From Malachius bipustulatus (lineage: Eukaryota; Arthropoda; Insecta; Coleoptera; Melyridae): 64,000 nt of DNA. Location of the stretch: NCBI GenBank assembly GCA_910589415.1, contig OU342632.1, positions 38,639,637 to 38,703,636 of the forward strand, given 5' to 3'. The translations under genes and the position numbers were made by a program. Positions 1 through 12,424 of the stretch are shown in pieces; position 1 is the stretch's first letter; each line of letters begins with the position of its first letter. The notes beneath the pieces were generated by a model. The model saw only the letters and a list, made by a program, of their open reading frames with translations. It did not search any database and was not told where the DNA came from.

Positions 1-1252
1 TAATTGTTAGTGAAGAGGTTATAGAACCCCTGGAACAAAAATCAGTTTTAGGGGTGCAGCGCGTTCCTCCCCCCCCCTCCCTCAAAAAAACCCCTTTGAT
101 GAAACAGGATTTTTTGTTAATAACTGGCTATCCGTTGGAAATCAAAAAATTACTTATTAGAAAAAAGAAATCTGAAGTGGTTTCCTAAAAAATGGTATCT
201 AGTAATTTTTTCTTGTATATGTCATAGTTTTTGAGTTATAAATATTTAAGAAATTGCAAATTTTGCATTTTTGATACGGGCAAATTTTCGTTTATTTTGA
301 ATTTTTACGCGCAGCAAAATCTAGAAAAAAATAAATGACTTGAAAACCAAACAACCTTATATGAAGAAAAAGCAGAATGAGTTTTGCAGGGGACATAAAA
401 TACAACGTTTGTTATCATTCTAATTAATTATGACTAATTTTTAGTATATTTTTTAATTAATTCAATTAATTTTTAATATTAAAGTTAAAAGGTAAAAGTA
501 AAAAAAAATACGTTTTGCAACTTTACCGGCATATTAAAGTTAGCCAAAATTAGTTTTTTTCATTATTTCCTAAAAATTATTAAAAAAAAAGACAAAAACA
601 AATTGAAAATGTATAGCTAAATTTTTTTTAAGTACACTTATCATATTTCATTTTCGGCATTTTCGGAATTTTGGATACATTTTCAATGTGTTTTGGTCTT
701 TTTAATTTTTACGTAACAACAAACAATTTGCCTAACTAACTCCATTTGCTGGTAAAAGTGCAAAAATAATTGTTTTACTAATTTCAACTTTTCAGCACTT
801 GTATAATCTTAATAATATTCAAAGACTAAAAGTTATTCATAATCAATGAGAATGGCAAAAAAATATGTTTTATTTTATGTTCCCTTCAAAACCCTTCAAA
901 AAAAATGTTGTTTGGTCTTCGAGTAATTTCTTTTCTTTCTAGAGGCGCATTTAATTTTTACTAAAAACTTTAAATAGTAGGTAAACGAAAAATCTCGTGT
1001 TTCAAAAATACAAAATTTGCAATTTCCTAAAAAATATTGAATAACTAGAAAACAGGAAATCACTTTAGCTTTATTTTTTTTAACAAATATTTTTATATTT
1101 CCTACGGTTAACAAGTTATTATCAAAAAAAAAAACTTTTTTGACCAGAAGGGTGGGTTTTTTGTTTTTTGGCGGGGGGGTGTGCACGCTGCACCTCCAGA
1201 ACTGATTTTTGCGGAATAATGTCCTATATAACCTCTTCACTGACAATAATTA
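1..1252. repeat. Foldback (long inverted repeat) element, possibly cut by the window edge
   Basis: The first about 430 bases are matched, inverted and diverged, by bases 840-1252. Both ends carry the block GTGAAGAGGTTATA, followed inward by a C-rich run (about 65-83) and its G-rich partner (1170-1178). The arms pair again through AAATTGCAAATTTTG and GAAAACCAAACAAC-like blocks, and weaker pairing continues to a centre near 620. No coding sequence is present; the 116-codon open frame inside is AT-rich arm sequence. The left end may continue outside the window, so no target duplication can be read. Confidence 0.85.
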
Positions 1253-2433
1253 TTGAAGTAAAATCATACATAAGATTTTTTATGAACTTTTGACTTTTGA
1301 TACATTTTTACTTTACTCACTGGACTATTAGGCTTATAATTATTAGAGCTCGTCGGATTGCATGCAAGAAGAGTGACAAAAATATGCGCATATAGATGCA
1401 GGGCTTTTCAGCCAACTATGCAACAGAATGTCAACATATGTAAAAATATTCTTGCTTACTAGCGTTATAGTTGACACTTTTTTACATTACAAAGAGTTCG
1501 CCTAACCAAACTAATAACAACTGTTCAATATCGATGAGCATGCCCTTTCTGTTCACCTATAAATCCTTTGTTAAATTCTATGTAATTACATACTAGTTAC
1601 GTTATCACAAATTAATTTATAAAATATTGTTAGTTATTGTTATTAATTATTTTAATATTATTAAGTATGTAAATTTTGTCTTTGTTTTAATTTTGTATAC
1701 TGTGTCTTAATAGCAATTTAGTATTTGAACTTAACAGTTTCTTAATAAAGAATTATATATATGCAATTCAATTAATAAACAAATATTCACCAAGAGATAA
1801 GAAAAAGGTACCTACTTACTTCTTATTGAGTAGCCACATTTTATGACTTCATCAACAAGCCAATAATCATTAAAGTCACAATTACCAAGAAAAAATTGCA
1901 ATGTAGAATTCCAAAAACGGACCTTTTTTAGTTAACTAAGCGGTACTAATCCCTAATATTTACTCAGACCAGTCACACCTCCATAAAGACATCTATAAAT
2001 ATGAATACAAGCTTATTTCTCTTTAATTAACATGAACTGACAAGGGTTATGAACTTTATTTACAACCAACAAAATACTCAAGTTTCATTTCCCTAAATCA
2101 CTTTCAGATGTAACCTAAAGTCTTACAAGGAAAAAACTGCCATCTCCTCTTTCTACAATATAAAGATTGCTTTCTATGCAAGAAGGTGTTAATGGGGTTC
2201 AAGAAATTTTATGTCGTCCATGAATGAATATCTGAATGAATAACACTCCCAAAACGGTACTTTCAAATCCTTCAAAACAAGATTAAATTTAATTTTATTT
2301 TTGGTTTTGATATATTTTATTTTTGTATACATAACGACAATAATTATTGTAAAAAAAGGTATTTCTATGGTAAAAATAACAAAATATGCAGATATGCAAA
2401 ATATGTAAGTTGAAATCTTAATTGATTCCGAGT
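1253..2433. other. AT-rich intergenic or intronic DNA
   Basis: No coding frame, RNA gene or repeat structure recognised. Base composition is strongly AT. A 112-codon minus-strand frame at its right edge overlaps the Penelope-like remnant and is taken as chance. Confidence 0.5.
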
Positions 2434-2439
2434 TTTTGT

Positions 2440-2828
2440 GCCGTGGCCCATGGAGATTTGCTTCGAACGGAAAGAGGCCTTGGAGGAATTTCTTCACCAC
2501 ATCAACAGTATTCACACCCCGCATCATTTAGTTCACGATGGAAGTAGAAGAGGATGAAAAACTACCGTTTGGAGATGTTCGCGTTAACGGGAATGAAAAT
2601 GGCACCTTGGGGCACGGGTCATACCGAAAACCAACACACACAGACCGGTATTTACACAAGAACTCTAACCATCATCCAAATCAAAAAAGAGCAGCAATAA
2701 AAACCATGACGAATCGGGCATCCAGAATTTGCAAGGCACAAACACGTCCAAGAAGAGCTAATCCACCTAGATAATGATCTGCAGGCAAACGACTACACCG
2801 CTCAAGAAATCAGGAGAGCCTTACGACC
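2440..2828 (+). pseudogene. Penelope-like element reverse-transcriptase C-terminal remnant
   Basis: Three plus-strand frames join to give the end of a Penelope-like (PLE) reverse transcriptase. Frame one (about 2443-2515) reads KEALEEFLHHINS. Frame two (2529-2774) reads FTMEVEEDEKLPFGDV, then NGTLGHGSYRKPTHTDRYL and HHPNQKRAAIKTMTNRA. Frame three (about 2742-2824) reads EELIHLDNDLQANDYT. The LPF-DV and YRKPTHTDRYLH-S-HH blocks are characteristic of the segment after the PLE catalytic core. A TAG stop replaces the residue before FTMEVE, and two frame changes break the frame. The palm domain with its YxDD box and the GIY-YIG nuclease are not seen, so this is a dead fragment. The family call rests on motif memory and is strong. 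Confidence 0.85.
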
Positions 2829-2840
2829 CCTAGTGCTCAA

Positions 2841-2883
2841 TGCAGAATGCATCAATGCAAAATGCAAAAATATGCATTCTGCA
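2841..2883. repeat. Short perfect inverted repeat
   Basis: TGCAGAATGCAT (2841-2852) is repeated inverted as ATGCATTCTGCA (2872-2883) around a 19-base loop made of ATGCAAAATGCA-like sequence. It lies directly after the Penelope-like remnant and may be part of its 3' region. Confidence 0.6.
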
Positions 2884-4955
2884 TAATAATCCCATCTCTA
2901 TACTTATAATGTTATTTAAATTATCACGGAAAATTCAAAAGATCATGCAGATCTAATTCAAAAATTTTCAGCCTGCCTGTATCTAATAAAAGCTTGATTT
3001 ATTCGAAAAATTTAGTTGATTTGAATTATTATTGTTCTTAACATGATTTTTTTATTATCCCGGCTTTCAGCAATATGCACGGGATGAAGTATTTTTGCAG
3101 TAAATATGCTGTTTTTTTTGCAAAAATTTTTGAATCCGATTAATAATTCTAAACGATACCATATTATTTTAAGGAGATCATCGTTGGGGGCTGAGTTTGA
3201 GCCTCAAGTTGATTCAGTCATCAATATGAAGTATTTTGTAGATCACCAAGCAGGAATTAAATCGAGATCTCTAAACCTCTAAAAAATCTCTAGAAAAGTC
3301 GATTTTCATCCCTAGCGTATGAGAGATCATAACAAATATAATGGTTACCAGTAATCAAGTGCCAAATACGAATGCTAAAATTCAAAAATCAAAGTTGTAT
3401 TCTTCACATACCTACCACGACATTCTTTTCTCTATGATGCATGATCTCTACATTGATTATGTCGCTAAAAAGAATTCGATACGCAAATATTTTCCAATAA
3501 CTCTCAAGGAACAGTCTTGTTCGTTTGTGTCTAGGATTTGAACTTGATGAATTCCTATACAAGCATCAATCTTACATTTAGCATACATAATTATGTCTTT
3601 GGACACATTCGAGGTCCGGTTGTTCATCCGAGTCATAAACAAAACTTAAATGGAAACACCGGACACAGCAGAAATATGCCGTTTAATATGCAATAACTGA
3701 GTTATGGGGTAGGCTGATAAAATTTGAATAATTATCACAGATAAGACATGCAGGTTCAATATTTTAGAGAACTGGCGTATTCAAAAACATCAAGGAAAAT
3801 GATTTCCGAACAAATACTATTTCTCTTCAACACGAGCTTCCAACATATATAGGAGAATCGCAAGTAAAGAGTATAACATCCCTTCTGCCATTCTAGTCAT
3901 CTTTACCATGTCATTTAAACGATCTTTCTCCGCCATTTGATTATCATCTTTATTATACTACTTATACAATTTCAATACTGAAGGCGTTCGTTATCCAAAT
4001 TGTATGACTTATTTGCCGTCTTCTTCGTCTTCAGCGTTCCTTTTGTCAATATTAATGTCGTCATTCTCTCTTTACAGTTCCTCCATTTGATTATTTAGAG
4101 AAAAGCGACATTCCAGCACAAAAGCTTTTCCTGCTTTCAAGACTGGTATTGAAGTTTCTGCATAAATACGAACAAGAAAGAAAACACAACAAATCCAATA
4201 GACAAGCGCTAGGAAATAATATTCCAGGAACAATGTCCTAATTCCCTTTCTTTCACAAACCAATCGTTTACAGAGCGTTTGTCAGGGTTGTTGAATTACC
4301 CAGTTACAAAACAATGTATATGAAATAAGGGGGCAATTTACGAAACGGTTGACGTAATCATGTTTATTCCATTGTCATCCAAACATTTCGGACTACACGC
4401 ACGCAGGATCGCGACGTAGGGAGCCTACGTTGTCTGAAGTAGAAATTTCACTTATTACGACGTCTATTGATTTTTGCTGCACTCATTACCTTCTGAAATG
4501 ACGTAATATATCATTGCCTATTACTAAATTACAGAATCCATTACATCAACGTTTCTTTCTTTCGTTACGTTATGAATTATTTCTTCCCATTTCATCGTCC
4601 GTTGTATATTATTGCAAGCTGACTCTTGCTAGAAACGACAAGAAATGCTCTCAAATTTATAGTTGCGGCCTCTGGAATTTCTTGTGATCCTTCTGAAAGA
4701 AGTAAGTAGCGGAGAAAATATTTCTAGGAGCTTAGAAAGTTATACACGATAGGTACGTGGAATTAAGCCAAACTTGACTGAATTATAAATTATTAAAGGT
4801 TTGACGTTTGAAATTAATTGCTCTTGCACAAGTAACTTCAAAGTTCTTCAATAGCAGAATTCAGAAGAAAACAAATTTTACCGCATAGAAAAGAGGCAAC
4901 GGGTAAGACTTAAATTTCGTATTACGGTGATGAAATTTTGGTCATATGAATAGCT
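2884..4955. other. Intergenic or intronic DNA, nothing recognised
   Basis: AT-rich. Small open frames at 3341-3541 (plus), 3457-3642 (minus) and 4072-4263 (minus) show no recognisable domain and overlap each other antisense. A slightly GC-richer stretch at about 4370-4440 has no coding signature. Confidence 0.45.
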
Positions 4956-5600
4956 ATACACAGGGTATTGCAAAAAATATTGATAAAACTCTTGAAGCTA
5001 CTAACGAAAATAGTTAGTACTTAGCTAAAGCTTCGACTCATACCAAATAATTGATACTTTGTATACCTAATCAAATTCAGGTATACATATTTATCGAAAA
5101 TACATTCCAAAAAGTCTGGGCGTGTATCATCATCAGAAATGTGATTGAAAAAGTATTTTGAACATAAAATCGATTGAGATTGATTGGATCATTAAAAATT
5201 AAAAGTGCCATGCTTAGTTTGTTTGGTGAAGCAATTTGCCATTGTTTGGCCAAGTTATCGACACGATGAACATGCGACATTTTCCATTGTGATTTTGACA
5301 GACTATGAGTGCACACCTGTATGGAATCTTTAGTAGCGGTGGTAGACAGCTTCGTTACCTTTGTAAACGTTCTGAATGGCATATGAATTTCCTGGGAGCT
5401 TTGTGTCGCAAGTTGGAAGATATGGAGACGCGCCTATACCTACGTGTTCCCAGGGGACGTCGTATGGGAATTGCGTATGAGTATTCAAGATGAAAGGGGC
5501 CTCGGAGCAGACGCTGTCTGCATTTGATGGATTCTGGCGCCCTTGTCGAGTTCATATTCTTTTCCAAACTTTTCTCTTTTCAGTTAAAACGGCGAGGTAT
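4956..5600. other. Unresolved block with an ACAGGGTATTG motif and a GC-richer core
   Basis: An ACAGGGTATTGCAAAAAATA motif near 4960 resembles the ends of the TACAGGGTG foldbacks, but no matching right end was found. The GC-richer core (about 5290-5560) is open in several overlapping frames on both strands (for example 5305-5493 plus and 5355-5567 minus). None is recognisable, and the antisense overlap argues against coding. It could be a conserved non-coding element or an old exon. Confidence 0.3.
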
Positions 5601-6972
5601 GTACGTGCAATTGTGAATTCTAATCCGGGAAAATATTAAAGTTGTGCAATATTTTCTCAACTACTGCTCCACGCTCACGATAATGAATGTCTTTTCCTTT
5701 CAGACTAACACGCATGCGATATATAAATATGCAAATTATTCACGTTATCAGTATAATATTTCTGTTTATTTAAGGTATATATTACTTAGATCGAAATGTC
5801 AGTCCTAGAGACCTTCCACGACTGAGCTGGTCTTTTGTATTTCTTTCACTTTGACAGGTTTATCTTGTTCCTGTCAAGTTGTTCTTGGAGAGATTATAAA
5901 AAACTCACTTTATACCACTCATCAAGATTAAAAAAGAAATCACGTTCACTTATTTAGATCAAGTTTTAGCAGCGCTAGAAAGGAACTATAGGTCTTTGTT
6001 CTTGGTTTCATTTAAGATGAAAAATTCTCCCCGGCATAGAGAGAGAAAGGAAAAGAGTGATCGGCAATGAGGGTAAAATATAGTCACAATTCCCAAAGAT
6101 CTAATTTAAGGCAAGGAATTCAACGACATTTATATAAAGCGGCTTCCAGTGCCTTCACTATCTAATGTAATTATTTTGCTTTGCAATGAGCCGACCTTAG
6201 ATAAATTTCCAAACGAGTTCATTTAAAAACATAACCATTTGTAAGCAGGTAATGCGAATAAGCAGCGAAATCTTCTTCGGCATCCTAGAGGGGAAATCAA
6301 CAAAGTCTCGCTTTGAATTAAATTTAGAGACTTAGTTAGTGTGGCTCCTCGACTTCTTTTTAAATTAACTATTGTCTCTTGTTTTACATAGAAGTAATTG
6401 TGATTTTCTTTTTTAGTAAATAATGGACCATTTATATTAATAAGAAGATAAAATGTTATGTCTGATTACTTCCTTCTCGGAAGAGATTTCTTTTTAATTC
6501 ACACATCTCCGCAACGACGAACCTGACGTATTGTAACCAACTTCACTTTATTCTGATAATTAGCTCTCTATAATTGTTCTTCTTCTTCTTATTCTGTCTT
6601 CATTCATTCACTTGTCAGTTTATCTTACTGAGCAAACTCTTCGCACTAAACACGACTGGTAGCTCTTCTTCGTTCCACATAACTTTAATTCTGTTCCAAG
6701 TCCAAATCCAAATCGAAATAATTAAAAAATTCTCAGCGTCTTGTATACATTCATAATGCTAGCTGCTATCCTGTTAGAATCATTAGAATTACTAGATAAA
6801 ATCATGAGATAACATTGTATGAGGGAAATTTTTCTTCAATGCTTCAATGTAACATACTAATATGTTCCAAACCACATCCTGAGCTTACAAAGTCCTTTGG
6901 GCTTTAAACTTTCTGGGCTAGGCATATGTTAGGAAAAAAATTGGGGTTGAGAGGAGAGTTTTGCTATAGTTT
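5601..6972. other. Intergenic or intronic DNA, nothing recognised
   Basis: AT-rich, with no repeat arms or coding frames recognised. The 60-codon frame at 6574-6756 is a T-rich stretch without a domain. Confidence 0.45.
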
Positions 6973-8095
6973 TGATTTTTCCACCCTCTTTGTTTTTTTT
7001 GGTTACTGAACATAAAATTGAAGGTTGCAGGCCAAAAATTTGGTCCGAGCTTTGCGTTTTTGGCAGTTTTTACCCAAGTTTAAGTTGTTTCACCCTCCTC
7101 CAACCACCTACTCTTCTGTGCACGCTCTGCAAACATGCAACCATTAAAGAATACATCATGTTTCTGGGCTTAATTGCTGGGGATGATATGATTTCATCAC
7201 CTCACAACCAAGGGAACGCCCATAAGTTTGTTAAAATCAAAAACCCTGATGCAACTACATAAAGCATTGCAGCAGCAGAGGAGATTCCCGATCAACGATT
7301 ACGGCTACGCAAGAAGAACTGCACCGTCGATAAATCGTCTGAGGCACATTAATTATAAGAATGCAGCTATCAAGACCTCATCAAAAAAGCTGCACTACCA
7401 TCATCAGCTGCTGTAGCCACACAGAACAGTTTTACGGTGTTCACCAGATGCAATTGCTGGGGGTTGAGAAAAATTACGAAGAATAGGAGATGGAAAAGGG
7501 TGACAAACGGATCACCTCTCTATAAGCCCCTGCTTCCCCCTAACTTTTGGTTTGCTGGTTTTGAAGCTGCAAAAAAAAACAGGCCTCGATTGCACCATAT
7601 GTTGTTGAGTTACACCAGTTGACACAACTGTGAGGGGTGTGTAACAACGTAATCATCGAGACTGATCTGACAAATACCCTCGAGGACGGACCATCCGACG
7701 TCGAAGTACAGGACGAGATGGAATTCACCTTCTCCCTGATTGTTGGCACAATAATGTGCGGACAAGGAGGAAAAAGAACGAAGGTATGTAAAATTTCCTT
7801 CCCCAAAACGACACACACTTGCAGCGTAAATTATGTGCCTGTCTGAAATAGTGAATATGAACGTATTACAAGCTGACCCATTTCTTCTGTTCATTGCAGA
7901 CAGATTCATTATTCATGTAAGGTAGGTATACTGGATGAGGAAATTTGGTTTAAGTAGGAACTTAAACTAAAAAAGTTACAAAATTTAGTAAAAAAATATA
8001 AAAAAAAATGCAGTTCCAGGCAAAATTACTGCCAGCAAGCTTCAAATTCGTGTTCAGCGACCAAAAAAAAAACATAGAGGGTGAGAAAATAAAAA
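6973..8095. repeat. Diverged long-TIR element
   Basis: The left arm (6973 to about 7060) contains CCACCCTCTTTG, GGTTACTGAACA and a GAAGGTTGCAGG block. The right arm (about 8010-8095) carries the inverse of each: GAGGGTGAG, TGTTCAGCGACC and CCAGCAAGCTTC. Pairing is roughly 75% over about 90 bases and then fades. The interior (7060-8010) is GC-richer with several short frames on both strands, none recognisable. The arm sequence around GGTCGCTG-ACACGAATT also resembles the 138-bp units at 58.5-59.0 kb, so both may belong to one family. Confidence 0.55.
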
Positions 8096-8809
8096 AACAC
8101 TTTCCTTTGAGGATCTAGCCTATTCATAGACTTTAAGTAACTCGTAATGAGAATCCTAATATTTTTATCGTCGAAAGCTTAACAACTATGAATGGTGACT
8201 CCGCAATATTTATTAAGTAACAGCGGCAAGTCTTGATGAATGACCACAATTATTACATTACCAACATTTGATGCAGTAATTCCAATCATTCCAGAATGTT
8301 CTAATATAAGGATGTTAGTGTAATCGTTAGTCTATATGCAAAACTGGATTCATTATTTTGTGAAGAACAGGTAGGTTGTATTCTGAGACCTGATAAGTTT
8401 ATAGTTCGGGTAATTTCCCAGTGCAGACGAGAACCGAAATGTTAAAGTAATTCAAAGTTGACGACCTCTTTCATGATTTTGGACATTTGGGCGAGGGGCG
8501 CAGTAAATCGATAAGTATTAAGCAATATGTGCCTGATTTTTATAGGAACATAATTACATACCTACGTATATCCAAAAATTCAAGTCACAGCAGAAATTCT
8601 ACACCATAACTATACGAGTAGATTTAAATGTCGCAACAAAATTTACATTAGAGATGTTATTACATATTTTTTATATTATTATAAACCTAAATATAGACAC
8701 AAGGAAAATTTACGAAGTCACCTATCGTCTGTGGCCTGTGGCTGCTTCTAAATATAGCCATCACTTCTAATCTCTATTGTTTCCTGTCAGGGATGAAGAA
8801 CTTGGAAGG
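8096..8809. other. Intergenic or intronic DNA
   Basis: AT-rich, no coding frame or repeat recognised. Confidence 0.4.
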
Positions 8810-9075
8810 AGCGGGTCCCAGTTTTCAGGGAGTTATTATAGGTGAACTGTCGCCCTCTATTTCAGTCACAGGAAGGACTGATGCGGTCGAGAACAATGAA
8901 TGCCTCCTGGAATTAAGTTAGAAGGCATGCTAAGGCCGGAGTTGCGTAAGGCCGCGGAGTTATTAATTACTGGAAGTTAGCCGGAGTTTGATCGACACGA
9001 CTTGTGATAACATCAAGTTCACTAGGACGAAAAACGCTCATTAATCCTGGTCACGTCAACCTGATATTTTATTAT
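8810..9075. promoter_or_regulatory. GC-richer non-coding island, candidate cis-regulatory element
   Basis: About 265 bases of balanced composition with no coding frame and no repeat partner in the window. It includes TTATTAATTACT, a homeodomain-type core, and a purine-rich GGAAGGAGCGGG stretch. The regulatory role is inferred only from composition and context. Confidence 0.25.
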
Positions 9076-10193
9076 TCTTCCGGTCAGAGATATCCTTCCA
9101 TAGACAGCTAGGAATTTCAACCGCACGACGATGTGGAATTAAAGGTTCCTCTTTAAAATAGAGCAACGTACTCTACATGCTGTTGAGGCGATGATAAGAT
9201 CGAAGTGATTAAATATGATTAATTCGATTGTGTGGAAAATTTTTTGTGTATACATGCAAGAATTGAGGCTTACATAATATATTAGAAACATTATGTTGAA
9301 ATTACTTTACATAAATTCTTCAGCAAGCAGAAACGTATCAGTAAAACTGTAATAATTTATATTCCCGGCGATCGAACTACCACAAGGAACTTAGAGAACT
9401 TTTTTTAGTTTAATTTTTGTTTAACTTATTCTATTGTAAAAATTATTATTTAGGCGCACAATCAATGAGACTAATAGAATTAATTTTAAAGCTTTGCAGC
9501 TATAAAAGTAAAGTCACTAGATGTCCTTGAACTTGGTCATTAGAGGAGATACTCGTATTCTCGAGTTCGTAGGAGTGGATTCCCACGTGAAAGTTCACAT
9601 AAAAGACGATCAACCTAGGGTACCTACCTGTATTACCGACTATAAAATTAACTTATAAAAAAAAACCGGTAGTTTTTCCACGAGCGTACAACCGTCTAAA
9701 CATTCACACCATTTATTATTAATTACTCCTCTGTGCTCTGTCATTACTCCTCTGTTCCCTGACCTGTGTCAATATTTATCTATCACTGGTATATTCTGGT
9801 TAAAAAAAAACACTCAGCAGGCAGTTGTTATTTAAGTTATGGTTATTTATGTTAGTTATGGGTAAGATCGTTATTTTCAAAAGACTTATCGGTCCTATTT
9901 AGATCCATCCGTTGTCCGTGTGTATGTCAATTAAGGCATTTTCTCAGTACCTAACTGTTTAAGATTTCTAGTTAAAAATTATACTAAATACAAAAATCTA
10001 CAGCTTCTTTTACACCCGCAATATGTTTTTAATACCCACTAAAATGGGATTCCTTGTTCTCTAGTCGTGTTAATATATTATAACGAGACTGCTCTGGAAA
10101 AATTCTAGTAATTGCTTCTTTAAGCTTTAACATTCTAGTCCACGAATTTGCTTGTTTGTTTACATTCTTTTTTTATACTGAGTTAGTCAATGA
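9076..10193. other. Intergenic or intronic DNA
   Basis: AT-rich sequence with no recognised feature up to the LTR-like sequence at 10194. No polypurine tract or other retrotransposon interior is seen next to the LTR. Confidence 0.4.
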
Positions 10194-10533
10194 CATGTTC
10201 GCGACAGTTCCAGTCACATGTCATGTGACACATCGACAGACAGACGTTTGTTCTATGGATTTCTGGAGTGGGCTCGCCGAACAATCTGACATTTCCAGAA
10301 TCCACGAATCGACGACTGGTGCGCCGGTGCGACGTTCGAGAATGTACCTGCTAGAACGGAGTAGAATTATAAGGACAGCCTGCGGTTGCGTGGAGTAGTT
10401 AGTGTTGGGAATAATCGCATAATTTTAATAATCGATTTTTTTCATTCGAATGATTTTAATAATCGAATGATCATTCGAATGAAACGATTATTTGATGACC
10501 CAATTTATACCTATCAAATACCTTAAAATATAA

Positions 10534-11529
10534 TACCGGACACTTCCTCTCAAAACCTCCGTCCATTTTTACAGCGCCCTCATGCAGGAACTGGGGCCAC
10601 TATAAGCTGTTTTTAAATTCAAAGTTAGGTAACTTTTCACGGTTTTTGACAGCTGCAGTCAATGATAATTAATTATTATTAATAATTTGTCATTAGTAAT
10701 TATTGAACGTTTTAGTTTCAAGTATAATTTCAATTTAAAGTTACTCTCAAAGCATTATATCAGCGGATAATTTTGTTGCGTACGCAGTTAAATAGGCATT
10801 TATAATGTACCGCTGTATTAAAGTGAACATAATGTCTGGAAAATATGTGCTGTGTGCTGTGTGCGGTTGCATTATGGATTGTTAAGCATGTCCAGATCTT
10901 TCCACGGTGTTCCAAGCAGGAATAAAGAATTATGTATAAAGTTAACTTTAGAAGCCGCGTAAATAAACTTATTAATATTTTATAACTATGCTGATGGAAA
11001 TAGGAACAAGAAATAGGTTATAATAACATCGATGAATGACAAAATTTTGAAAAAGTGTGGAGTGTCGAAGCCGATTTCTCACCATATTATTTTGTACCTA
11101 CTGATCATTTCAAAGAGGAAAATGTTGTTAATCCAGCAAATAATATACCTTTAAAACTGCAAGGGAGCACATTATTGGAATTGCGGCAAATAAAAGGCTT
11201 ACACTTAGGTATATATAGCGATTCAATCTTTTTGAAATATTCATACCTAAAGATATTAATAATATTGTGTGTAATAGTAGTTAATTATTGTTAATATAAT
11301 AAACATATTGAAAACTTTGTTGTTTATTGTTGTATTATAATTCTTCGTCCCAATTTCCTCCGTCTATTCCGTCTAATTAATTTTAAGGGCTTTTCTATTC
11401 AGCGTTGATATTTAAAACTCCCGCTATGTTTCACCAAATTTAATTTTTAGTGGCCCCAGTTCATGCTTGGTGGCGCTGCTAAAGTGGACGCAACCTGTTG
11501 CAATGCTATAGGTATAGGAGTGTCCGGTA
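10534..11529. mobile_element. TIR element of about 1 kb with THAP-domain remains
   Basis: The left end CCGGACACTTCCT is inverted at the right as AGGAGTGTCCGG. The arms continue inward for about 75 bases through GTCCATTTTTACAGCGCC versus GGCGCTGCTAAAGTGGAC and GGGGCCACTA versus TAGTGGCCCC. A TA dinucleotide sits on both sides (10534-10535, 11528-11529). It is inserted in the left part of the hAT-type element. The interior carries a ruined THAP zinc-finger frame. P-like and other THAP-bearing elements are possible sources; the superfamily is not settled. Confidence 0.75.
10832..11160 (+). pseudogene. THAP-domain protein remnant
   Basis: From the ATG at 10832 the frame reads MSGKYVLCAVCGC, which matches the start of a THAP C2CH finger. 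After a stop, another frame reads SRSFHGVPSRNKELC, the conserved S-FH-P region. Further on, 11055 onward reads YYFVPTDHFKEENVVNP followed by IPLKL, equivalent to the C-terminal DHF and final proline region of the domain. The gene is broken by stops and frame changes and by loss of the middle part. No transposase catalytic region is present. THAP domains bind DNA in P-element transposases and in host proteins; here the TIR context favours a transposon origin. Confidence 0.6.
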
Positions 11530-12424
11530 TTAATATTTTAACGTATTTGTACCTATGGTAATGGTAGGTAGGTATATAACGATACCTACCTATGCTATTT
11601 AACTACTCGTGGGACGAGGAGAACGATAATAATTCGTCATTCGATTTATTAATAATCGTCATTGTTTTTCCTAATTTTATTTTATCACTTATACTTTTTA
11701 ACAGTTTATGGAATCTGCATGGAAAGTCCCACACCTAGAACCGTAAAAATAAAAAAAATTGTAAAAGAAAAAAGTCTAAGAATCGTGAAATTTTTGCCTT
11801 CCCTGTCGCCAACTAACGTTAACGTTCCACCCTACACTAATTAAAATAATTCTCAGCTTTTGCACCCCTAGATAATAATCAATCAACTATTAATCGCTAT
11901 CGGCGATTATCTAAAATCTAAAATAGCTAGAAATCACGTTACGATTACGATTACCGATACCGATTATACCTGTATTCGATTCTATCATCGCGCATACTCC
12001 ACTCACGATTCCGATGTTTCATTCGAATACAATAATAATCGTTGCTATACTGAAGTTTCAGAATAGTAGGCACTAAGTTCTTAGAAATATTACGGACTTA
12101 AAGTAAACACATTGTTGCCAGCTTTTAATTCTTGGTGTTTTATCATTTTGTATTTTTATCATTCACATGCAGGTAAATGGTTGTAGGATAAAAAATACTG
12201 TGTTTTATTTGTTGAGTAATTTTTCTGCTATAATAATTTCACAACATCGATATTTAATAGCAAAAGATGTAGAATTTCAATGAGGTTCGGTCCCTTAAAA
12301 TATAATATATGGCAACATTACAGCAGTGTCAACAAGTACAAAGGATAAGCAGATCCAACTTGTAAGGTAAAGTAAGATGGATATATATCGAGCATGCTGC
12401 CAGTCCGTCCAAGGCAGCTCCGTA

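Noticed and set aside
5305..5567. Overlapping open frames on both strands in a GC-richer block
   Set aside because: No recognisable domain, and sense and antisense frames are equally open, as expected from composition alone.
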